Source: Tritrichomonas foetus (Eukaryota; Parabasalia; Tritrichomonadida; Tritrichomonadidae). From it: a stretch of 64,000 nucleotides of DNA. Under the pieces are notes generated by a model. The model was not told where the DNA came from. It did no database searches and saw only the letters and a program-made list of their open reading frames with translations. Both the position numbers and the translations under genes were made by a program. The DNA lies in the NCBI GenBank assembly GCA_001839685.1, contig MLAK01000693.1, positions 69,000 to 132,999 on the forward strand. The letters run 5' to 3'. Shown one piece after another: positions 10,663-18,558 of this stretch (positions are counted from its first letter, which is position 1; every line of letters begins with the position of its first letter).

Positions 10663-11031
10663 ATGGGCGATAACCGCTACACTCTCCGTCGCAGCAATCC
10701 ATATCACACACTTCGCAACCGCGCAGTTCCAGTTCGCACACCAGGCAACAGACTCGTTGCTCAATACATCACAAAGCGCGCAAAGGGAATGATTTGTGCC
10801 GAAACCGGCAAACCACTCGCTGGTATTCGCCACCTCACCACAAACAAACTCCGCAGAATGAAGAAGCACGAACGTACAGTTTCTCGCCCATATGGTGGCG
10901 TTTTCTGTGGAGAAGTTGTCAAGGAGCGCATCATCACAGCTTTCATGGAAGAAGAAGCACGTGCCGCCCAAGAAAAGAAGGAACAAGCCGAAAAGAAGGC
11001 TGCTCATGATGCCAAGAGAAAGGGCAAGTAA
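10663..11031 (+). CDS. RPL34: 60S ribosomal protein L34 (eL34)
   Basis: A 122-residue basic protein of normal family length. The N-terminal YTLRRSNPYHTLRNRAVPVRT, then PGNRLVAQYITKR, and the C-terminal RTVSRPYGGVFCGEVVKERI follow the eL34 pattern (RTPGNR, VSRAYGG..C...V..RI). The tail is a Lys/Glu/Ala helix as in other eL34 proteins. The family's extra CxxC pair is reduced here: only single cysteines remain, as in many zinc-free eL34 forms. Start: the ATG at 10663 gives MGDNRYTL; an upstream in-frame TTG is not a credible start. GC content and codon use are clearly higher than in neighbours, as expected for a highly expressed gene. The stop runs into TAAATAAA, a trichomonad-type end signal. 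Confidence 0.95.
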   Translation: MGDNRYTLRRSNPYHTLRNRAVPVRTPGNRLVAQYITKRAKGMICAETGKPLAGIRHLTTNKLRRMKKHERTVSRPYGGVFCGEVVKERIITAFMEEEARAAQEKKEQAEKKAAHDAKRKGK

Positions 11032-11722
11032 ATAAATTTCTTTTCTGAAAATATAATTTTCAAACTCTCTCTTTTTCTTTTCTTATTCTGATAAGTTTCT
11101 ACTTTTCATTTTTCGTGCTGGAAGTATGTAAATAAAGCTCTTTAGATCAATTGTTCTATTTGTTTGATGGAAAACTTGATGAAAGATGATATATTTGCTA
11201 AAATGCCAAATTTGGCACATATACAAATTTTATTGGTAGAATTTAAAGTAAACTTTTAGAAACTGAATACAAGTACATTAGTATCTACATGAGCAAAATT
11301 CATGTAAAGTAAAACAAAAAGCTACTAATTTTTTATATGTGATTCATTTTCTCGAGTTAAACATTGCTAATGACATCGTTGTATAAATTTCATATATTTA
11401 TCTTCACTTTTGAGTTCAATCATCCTGTGCTATCAAGTATAGATCATGAGAAACTGACTTTTTCGTGGAGTAGATATTCTTTCGATCGAAATTCGCCAAA
11501 AATTGACCTTATTTCGATAAAACACGATTATTTTAAATTCAATTTCTTAGATAAAAAGAGATCTCTTTCATTTCACTCTTATCTCAATTTACTCGAAAAT
11601 AACTTCATAAATTTATTCAAACTTTTACACAATCGGTGATTGAATTTGAGAAAATATTCAAATGTCAAGCAATATTAGGTCAAAAAAGTATTCAATTAAA
11701 ATAATTTTGAGAAGAAGAATGT
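11032..11722. other. Intergenic region, nothing convincing
   Basis: About 690 AT-rich bases. A 91-codon frame (11364-11639, plus) is F/H/N-rich without motif and is not called. Confidence 0.5.
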
Positions 11723-11740
11723 TCATATTTTTCTCTCAAA
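11723..11740 (+). promoter_or_regulatory. Initiator-like element at glycogen phosphorylase
   Basis: TCATATTTTTCTCTCAAA directly abuts the ATG. It begins with the TCA of the trichomonad initiator and ends TCTCAAA, as does the element before the gene starting at 34429. The implied leader is under 20 nt. Confidence 0.5.
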
Positions 11741-14581
11741 ATGAAACAAGCGCCACGCCCCAACAGGAACGTTGTTCGTCCATTCTTGGGACAATCTGAA
11801 ACAACCGCCCCATCGCCAAGCCTAAAACAAAAAACTATCGGCTCACTTGCACGAAATGTTCATCAGACCGAAGGCAGCGACCACGATCACGCACGACACG
11901 CACTTCTTTGGAAACTCATGGCCGACTATATTCCCGCCGAGAAAGGATCCGTCCAGACATCAATCGTGAATCATATCGAATATACAATTGCTCGAAGCCG
12001 GTTCAACTTCGACACTTTTTCTGCTTACTTAGCTTGCTCGTATTCTGTCCGTGACCGTTTAATTGAATTGTTCAACGATACGATGGAATATTTTATTTCA
12101 TCCAAAGCGAAGCAAGTTTATTACATGTCAATTGAATTTCTTATGGGAAGATTCCTCAGAAACGCTCTTATGAACCTTGAACTTGAAGATCTTTATCGTG
12201 ATTCACTCCAAGATCTCGATATTCCAATTGACCAACTTTTTGAAGAGGAATATGACCCTGGTCTTGGCAACGGCGGTCTCGGCCGTCTTGCTGCATGCTT
12301 CATGGATTCCCTCGCAACTTTGAATCTGCCAGCATGGGGCTACGGCCTTATGTACAACTATGGCATGTTCAAGCAGACAATTGGCGAAGATGGAAGCCAA
12401 ATTGAAATTCCCGATTATTGGCTCAATTATGGAGATCCATGGCGTGTCAAGAAAGACACAGTGTTTTATAATGTTGGGTTTTATGGAACGTCCGAAAATG
12501 GACAATGGAAGCCATCAATGACCATTATGGCAGTTGCCAACGACTTTTTGATTCCAGGCTATGCAACAGACAACACACTCGCTTTAAGATTATGGTCATC
12601 TAAACCAACCAGTGAACTTGATGAAGACAAGTTCCGTGGTGGTGACTACTATGATGCTATCACATTAAAGCAAAGATGCGAAAATCTCACTTCTGTGCTT
12701 TATCCAAACGATAACACACCAGAAGGTAAAGAAATGCGTTTAATGCAAGAATACTTCATGTCTTCTGCATCTTTACAAGATATCATTCACCGATTGAAGA
12801 CACAACAGAAATTAAATATTCACGAATTACCAAATATGGCAGCAATCCAATTAAACGATACACATCCAGCAATTATGGTTGCAGAACTAATGAGAATTTT
12901 ACTTGATGATGAATGCTTATCTTTTGATGATGCATTTTCTATCACCACACGTGTGTTCAGTTACACTTGCCACACTTTAATGCCAGAAGCCCTTGAAAAG
13001 TGGCCAGTTCCACTTTTCGAAAAACTCCTTCCAAGACACATTCAAATCATCTATCAAATTAACCAAAGCTTCCTTGATTCTGTTCGCTACCAATTCAATG
13101 CATCTGGCGAAGTAATGTCACACATTTCAATCATTGAAGAATCAGAACCAAAGCAAGTACGAATGGCCAACTTGGCAGTTGTTGGATCGCATCATGTCAA
13201 CGGTGTTGCTGCAATTCATTCTGATCTTATGAAAAAGTATGTTTTCACCGATTTTGCCGCTTTGTGGCCTGAAAAGTTCTGCAACAAGACAAACGGTGTC
13301 ACTGTTCGACGATGGCTTCATCACTGCAATCCAGGACTCTCTGGACTCATCAATGAAGCTGTTGGTGCTGAAGACTGGGCACTTCACACCGAAAAATTAA
13401 CAGCAGTTATGGATAAAATCAATGATTCCAATTTCTTCTTGAAATGGCTTTCCGTGAAACAATCAAACAAGACAGTTTTAGCGAATTACATCTATGATCA
13501 ACTTGGAATCAAATTGAATCCAGAACTTCAACTCTTCGACATCCAAGTCAAACGTATTCATGAATACAAACGCCAGACTTTGAATATTTTCAATGTTATT
13601 CATCGTTACTTGACAATTTTGGAAGCCAGTGAAACTGAACAAGCAGAAATGACACCTCGCGCAATCATTTTCGGTGGAAAAGCAGCTCCTGGATATTATG
13701 CAGCCAAGAAACTCATCAAGCTCATTAACAACGTTGCAAGAGTCGTCAACAATGATACTTCTGTTGGCGACTTATTGAAAGTTGTTTTCGTACCGAACTA
13801 TAACGTTACAATTGCTGAAATGATTATTCCAGCTGCCGATATCAATGAACAAATCTCAACAGCTGGAACAGAAGCTTCTGGAACATCCAATATGAAGTTT
13901 GCATTCAATTCATCACTCATTATTGGAACATGGGATGGCGCAAACATTGAAATTGGTGATGCAATTGGAAACGAAAACGTTTTCTTCTTTGGTGCAAAAG
14001 CTGATCAAGTTGATGAACTTAAAGCAACATCACACAATAGACCAATTAATCCACAATTAAAGCGTGTATTCCAATGCATCAGAGCTGGACTTTTCGGCGA
14101 TCCATCTGAATACGAGTGCTTGATTTATCCAATTGAAAATGGTGATAATTACTTAGTTAACTATGATTTCCCACTTTATGTCGAAGCACAAAAGAAAGTA
14201 GATCAGGCTTACAAAGATCACAACAAATGGGTCAAAATGTGCATGACAAGTACCGCAAATATGGGAAGATTCTCATCAGATCGCACAATTTCTGAATACG
14301 CAAAAGAAATCTGGAACATTAAAGAATATCCGCTTCCTTTCAACCCAACAGAAGGTAATTTCGCACCTCAAACTGCAACACCTGGACCAGGATCAATTGG
14401 ATCTCTTAGAAGGCACCAACAAGCTGCAATGGGACAAGTCGAAACAAGCCAGCTCGCTGTGCCAACAAAAGGCTCATTTGGTTCTCTTTCAAGGAGAAAC
14501 AATCCAATTCCACCACAGTCAATGAAGAAACCAGCTGTTGTTGAAGATGACGACGAAGATGACATCAACATCGACCTTTAA
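11741..14581 (+). CDS. Glycogen phosphorylase (GT35)
   Basis: A 946-residue cytosolic enzyme that releases glucose-1-phosphate from glycogen, the main reserve of trichomonads, for glycolysis. Family hallmarks read straight through: VYYMSIEFLMGR, DPGLGNGGLGRLAACFMDS, LPNMAAIQLNDTHPA, VKRIHEYKRQTLN, and the PLP-binding EASGTSNMKFAF with Lys719. The catalytic core is normal. The N-terminus carries a short extension with KTIGSLAR (32-38) where animal enzymes have the phosphorylated Ser14 segment. About 75 extra C-terminal residues are low-complexity, hold two further GSLxR-like motifs (884-891 and 911-919) and end in an acidic DDDEDD tail. Expression is probably strong (good initiator, GC-rich codons). 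No frameshifts. Confidence 0.97.
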   Translation: MKQAPRPNRNVVRPFLGQSETTAPSPSLKQKTIGSLARNVHQTEGSDHDHARHALLWKLMADYIPAEKGSVQTSIVNHIEYTIARSRFNFDTFSAYLACSYSVRDRLIELFNDTMEYFISSKAKQVYYMSIEFLMGRFLRNALMNLELEDLYRDSLQDLDIPIDQLFEEEYDPGLGNGGLGRLAACFMDSLATLNLPAWGYGLMYNYGMFKQTIGEDGSQIEIPDYWLNYGDPWRVKKDTVFYNVGFYGTSENGQWKPSMTIMAVANDFLIPGYATDNTLALRLWSSKPTSELDEDKFRGGDYYDAITLKQRCENLTSVLYPNDNTPEGKEMRLMQEYFMSSASLQDIIHRLKTQQKLNIHELPNMAAIQLNDTHPAIMVAELMRILLDDECLSFDDAFSITTRVFSYTCHTLMPEALEKWPVPLFEKLLPRHIQIIYQINQSFLDSVRYQFNASGEVMSHISIIEESEPKQVRMANLAVVGSHHVNGVAAIHSDLMKKYVFTDFAALWPEKFCNKTNGVTVRRWLHHCNPGLSGLINEAVGAEDWALHTEKLTAVMDKINDSNFFLKWLSVKQSNKTVLANYIYDQLGIKLNPELQLFDIQVKRIHEYKRQTLNIFNVIHRYLTILEASETEQAEMTPRAIIFGGKAAPGYYAAKKLIKLINNVARVVNNDTSVGDLLKVVFVPNYNVTIAEMIIPAADINEQISTAGTEASGTSNMKFAFNSSLIIGTWDGANIEIGDAIGNENVFFFGAKADQVDELKATSHNRPINPQLKRVFQCIRAGLFGDPSEYECLIYPIENGDNYLVNYDFPLYVEAQKKVDQAYKDHNKWVKMCMTSTANMGRFSSDRTISEYAKEIWNIKEYPLPFNPTEGNFAPQTATPGPGSIGSLRRHQQAAMGQVETSQLAVPTKGSFGSLSRRNNPIPPQSMKKPAVVEDDDEDDINIDL

Positions 14582-14889
14582 GGATTTCTAAAGTATAATA
14601 AGACCATTATTAAATAAAACATTAAATTGTTTAAATTTGGGTTATTTTACCAACTATTTCTCTAGGCTAATTTCTTGATTTTAAAAAAATTTTACCGAAA
14701 CACTGGTTGAAATGAAATGTCGAGAAGATATTTCTAGAAACTAGTTTGAGGGGAAATCCTGAAAACCAGATGACAAATTAGTTTTTTTCGTTAAATTATT
14801 TGAGACGATATCGAAAAAATAATATAGTTTTTTTTATTTTTAAATGTTTATTGAGGTGAAATAAATATATTTGATAAATTAATAATAAA
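14582..14889. other. Convergent intergenic spacer
   Basis: 308 bases between the convergent glycogen phosphorylase and repeat-domain genes. AT-rich, no gene seen. Confidence 0.5.
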
Positions 14890-17472
14890 TTAGTAACGCT
14901 TATTAATTCTGCATTCGACTATTTGCAAACGTGGGTTAAGAACGCTTGCATAGTGTCCATATTCACGGCAAATATCAATAATGCGTTGTGGGAAGTTTGC
15001 AATAGCATTAGATTGGGAACTTTTTGGCGAAAATAATATGGTTCCGGAAAATGAGCTTAATAATTGTTTTCGAACCATTAGTTCCACAGTTTTTGAATCA
15101 TTAGTAGGCAATTTGACATTGATTATTTTTGGTTCAGAGATTGATGCGCTTGTTGACATTGATCCTTTAATGATAGGAATGGATGAAGTTGATGAAGAAA
15201 AAGATTTATTAATTTGGCCTTTTTTTTGCATCGCATTAACAAAAACTCTTTGATAATAAAATTCGGATATTCTTGCTGGATAACCAATAGATTTGCAAAA
15301 CTTCGAAATTCTTTCGGCGGCATTTTTCATATCGTTCATTTCTTGACGTTTCACAGAAAAGACAACAAAATTACTATTCATGTTCGATATTAATAAACTC
15401 TTGACTTTTGGTTCCAATTGTTCATCATTGTAACAAGACAAATCATAGAATAATGGATTAATTAAACATCTAACTGTTGTATTATCAATAACTTTTGATT
15501 GGAATCCATATGCAGTACAAACATCTACAACAATTTGGGAGAAATTGGTAATATTTCCATATGGTTTACTTGGGGTAACTGTTAGTTTGCCAATAAAACC
15601 TGATTCAAAGTATCTTTGCAATTTTTTCTTCATATTGGATGATGTATCTGTTGGTATTTGAATATTAAGCTCATTATGAGCGCGTTGGCACATTTTAACA
15701 GTGACAGTTGAATCACCTAACATTTGAGCTGAGAATCCATATTCATTGCAAATTTCAATAAGCATCGACATAATGATATTATTAGAGCAAGAAAATTGAA
15801 CTTGGCCAACTCTTCCACTTTCTAATTGATTTCTTATTATTTTCTCAGCTGATTTTATATCTTTATAAGGTAATTGAACAATTTTTGAATTCGGTGAATC
15901 GATTTTATCAATACTTGTATTTGAAGCAAAGCTTGAATCTTGTTTGGATGTCATGGAGTGTGAGCTATTAATATCAGTTTTTATACAATCTACAACTTGA
16001 TCTTTCTTTTTAATAGCTGGAAAATGAAATTCATTACATATTTCTACAATCCTATCAGGGAAATTTCCCATATTCACAACAGAATAAAGGCCAATTGAAG
16101 GGGCAAAACTGATTGTACCTTTAAATCTACTCGTCAAATGCTTTCTAACAATAGCTTCAGCTTCTCTTTCGGAATTCCAAGGAACTTCAACATTTAATAC
16201 GTTTGATTGATATTGAGAATCAATAGATGGAGAAGCCAATTTGTTTGTAATGTTCTTTGAAAAAGAAATAGACTTTCCTGATGCTGACGTGTTTGACTGT
16301 TTCATGTCATTTTCATTTCTGCTGATACGACTTGTTGAAACCATACTATTTGGTGCATTTGGATTTTTTGTTCTCATGTCACATTCAATAATTTGGGCTT
16401 TAAAATCAATTATTCGTGCATTATATCCATATTCTGAGCATACACTAATAATTTTGTTTGGATATTCTTTCATTAATGTTGTATTATATTTTCCATTAAT
16501 TGGTTTGAAAATGACAACACCATTAAAAGGGCATGCAAGTCTTCTTTTCACTGTAGCCATGGTGCTTTCATCTGACACTGATGATACACAAACAGTTGTT
16601 TTTACAGCATCACTAAAAGGTGAGGAATGAGCTTGCTTTTCTGCATTTGATTCTGGTGATGAGCTTTCAGTTTCATTCATTGGTTCACAGCAGATACTTG
16701 AATTTGAAGACATTAGGTGATTTGGTGTGTAATTATTTTCATAAATTACTCTTGTCATTGTTCGTTTCACTATATCTAATAATGACTGCTTTTTAACACC
16801 CTTCAAAATGAAAACAACATCACCAGTGAAATTTGTTGATTTCATTTTTTTGAACTCATTTCTGACTTCATTTACAACTTCTTGAATGTTTAATCCATCA
16901 CTGATGATTGACTTATATCGTTTTGATTTAAGATTAGGTGTGGAGGCGTAATTGGAGGCCGAGTTAGATCGTCTTTGGGAGGAAAATGATGATGATACAA
17001 TATATTCTTTATCAGGTTTTTCATTGCTTTTTTCTTTTTGTTTATCAGAATGTTTAGAGCTATTCTTACCACTGTGCTTATCACCATATTTATCGGAATA
17101 CTTATCATTATACTTATCACTATGTTTATCAGATTGTTTTCGTGACTTTTTAGGTGTTGTGAAGTCATCTTTCGATTTTGAATGGCTCATTTCATACTTC
17201 TCAAATTTTTCACCTTTATTTGACCTGTCTCTAATCTTTCTTGGATCTGGTGTTTTACAGGATCTTCTGATAGTTGGAAGCTTAAATCGCAATAGATTAT
17301 TTCGTAAATACTTATCAAATTGAGGTGTTGCTGGAGAAAGGACAGGTGCTTTTTGTCTTGGATTATATCTTGCAGTCGATTCGAATGTGAATGCTTCATC
17401 TTCAATATCATCGACTTCAACAGGGCGAGCCTCAAAGAAATATCTGGGTTGACGGGTTTGAAGGCGAAACAT
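14890..17472 (-). CDS. Orphan protein with ~7 copies of an unrecognised ~70-residue domain
   Basis: An 860-residue protein from the first ATG; a TTG 15 bases upstream is not used. Residues 1-185 are basic and disordered, with a tetrapeptide SDK(H/Y)-type run at about 114-145. From about 193 a domain recurs, spaced by Ser/Asn-rich linkers. Approximate positions are 193-240 (partial), 293-366, 427-499, 530-595, 602-671, 682-750 and 782-856. Best-kept pattern: (V/I)RK.L...F.G.I.FSP, then FP.RIIDIC.EYGF.A, then a closing V.C.I strand. The alternation of strands and a helix suggests a compact alpha/beta unit. The conserved IC.EYG and terminal Cys are the fixed points. I do not recognise the domain, and no catalytic motif is apparent. 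The Lys/Ser-rich N-terminus would suit nucleic-acid or cytoskeletal binding, which is inference. Confidence 0.85.
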   Translation of the reverse strand: MFRLQTRQPRYFFEARPVEVDDIEDEAFTFESTARYNPRQKAPVLSPATPQFDKYLRNNLLRFKLPTIRRSCKTPDPRKIRDRSNKGEKFEKYEMSHSKSKDDFTTPKKSRKQSDKHSDKYNDKYSDKYGDKHSGKNSSKHSDKQKEKSNEKPDKEYIVSSSFSSQRRSNSASNYASTPNLKSKRYKSIISDGLNIQEVVNEVRNEFKKMKSTNFTGDVVFILKGVKKQSLLDIVKRTMTRVIYENNYTPNHLMSSNSSICCEPMNETESSSPESNAEKQAHSSPFSDAVKTTVCVSSVSDESTMATVKRRLACPFNGVVIFKPINGKYNTTLMKEYPNKIISVCSEYGYNARIIDFKAQIIECDMRTKNPNAPNSMVSTSRISRNENDMKQSNTSASGKSISFSKNITNKLASPSIDSQYQSNVLNVEVPWNSEREAEAIVRKHLTSRFKGTISFAPSIGLYSVVNMGNFPDRIVEICNEFHFPAIKKKDQVVDCIKTDINSSHSMTSKQDSSFASNTSIDKIDSPNSKIVQLPYKDIKSAEKIIRNQLESGRVGQVQFSCSNNIIMSMLIEICNEYGFSAQMLGDSTVTVKMCQRAHNELNIQIPTDTSSNMKKKLQRYFESGFIGKLTVTPSKPYGNITNFSQIVVDVCTAYGFQSKVIDNTTVRCLINPLFYDLSCYNDEQLEPKVKSLLISNMNSNFVVFSVKRQEMNDMKNAAERISKFCKSIGYPARISEFYYQRVFVNAMQKKGQINKSFSSSTSSIPIIKGSMSTSASISEPKIINVKLPTNDSKTVELMVRKQLLSSFSGTILFSPKSSQSNAIANFPQRIIDICREYGHYASVLNPRLQIVECRINKRY

Positions 17473-17513
17473 TAGTTTGGAAAACAAGAAAAGAATATTG
17501 AGGAATTTTTATT

Positions 17514-17521
17514 TAACGTAC
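17514..17521 (-). promoter_or_regulatory. GTACGTTA motif upstream of the repeat-domain gene
   Basis: Read in the gene's direction this is GTACGTTA, 42 bases before the ATG. The same octamer lies just before two other genes in the window (36315-36322 and 39852-39859). Confidence 0.4.
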
Positions 17522-18538
17522 GAAATTTATGACAATTGAACTTGATATTCAATTAGCTACCAGATTTTTTGAATGATCATTATCAATTCCTTCATCTATA
17601 TTGGATTTTTGATAAATTCTAAACTTGAGTTTGTGAGGTTTATCAAACGCTTGACAGAAAAAGTATCTCCCTATCTTTTTATTCTTTACACAAAAAATGT
17701 CACCATTCAAAATATTGATTTATTTTCTGAAAATAATAGCTGTTGAATAGGCCAATTTCTCCGGTTATTGGTAAAATATTATTAACCAATTTTCCGTTAA
17801 CTGATGTTTCCTTCAGGTATGAAATGTTATAATCATCAAATAACCTGAAAGTGTGTCTATTTTCACCAGATATTTCTATTAAAATAAGCATCAAAATTTA
17901 TAATAAATATAATTTGATAACGGGAAACAGGTTGGTTAAATAATAGATGATACTGTTGTTGATCATGGAATAGTTCGATCTAGGAGAAGAAAAGTAATTT
18001 TTATTTTTTATCCAATTTGAGTGATTGCTTTGGCTGAGAGAAACCATGCGTTTTTGTTTAAAAAACAGGAAATTTCAAATGGTAAGAAGAAGATCATAAT
18101 TCTGAATTTGACTTTTATTCAATTGTTGGAAATCACACAGACAAAAGTAAGATTCAATATTTGAATAATGTCATAATCCTATTTTAGTGTCTTACAAAGA
18201 CTTAGGCTTTGGATTTTCTATTTTTTTTTTTTTTTCCAATCTTATTGATGATTCCTTCTTTATTCTGTGAAATTGTTTTACTAATCAGAAATGTAAAGGT
18301 TTCGGTTTTTCTACTTAGTTTTATCTTATTTATTTAAGTTTGGTGGGGCAAACGTGAACGATAACATCACATTTTTCAGATGGAGGTTTTACTAGACAAA
18401 TTGTAAGATCAACAAGTAAAATTTCTTCTTTAACATAACTCACCAACGTTTATTCATATTTAAAAGCTTCTATCCTGGAAACACGACATGATGTATTTGG
18501 CTAAATATGTAGTCAAACTTTGAATATGAAAAGGAAGT
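17522..18538. other. Intergenic region with a 64-codon frame of doubtful status
   Basis: About 1 kb, AT-rich. On the minus strand at 17700-17894 a frame gives a 64-residue product containing ETSVNGKLVNNILPITGEIGL, reminiscent of the end of an FHA domain (StNGT.vN). The preceding Arg/Ser core of FHA is not visible. It is either a relic or chance. Poly-T run near 18220. Confidence 0.4.
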
Positions 18539-18549
18539 AAACGGTCACC
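18539..18549 (+). promoter_or_regulatory. AAACGGTCACC motif at the Dicer-like gene
   Basis: Reverse complement of GGTGACCGTTT, 10 bases before the ATG. The ACCGTT/AACGGT core recurs before at least five other genes here and fits a Myb-type (YAACNG) site. Confidence 0.45.
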
Positions 18550-18558
18550 ATGCTCTAA

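Noticed and set aside
10660..11007. 115-codon frame antisense to eL34
   Set aside because: The sense strand is unmistakably eL34; the antisense product is Cys/Phe/Trp shadow sequence caused by its codon bias.
11364..11639. 91-codon frame upstream of glycogen phosphorylase
   Set aside because: Motif-free F/H/N-rich product; the strong initiator belongs to the downstream gene.
16241..16630. 129-codon plus-strand frame
   Set aside because: Lies antisense within the seven-repeat gene; no motif and no independent start context.
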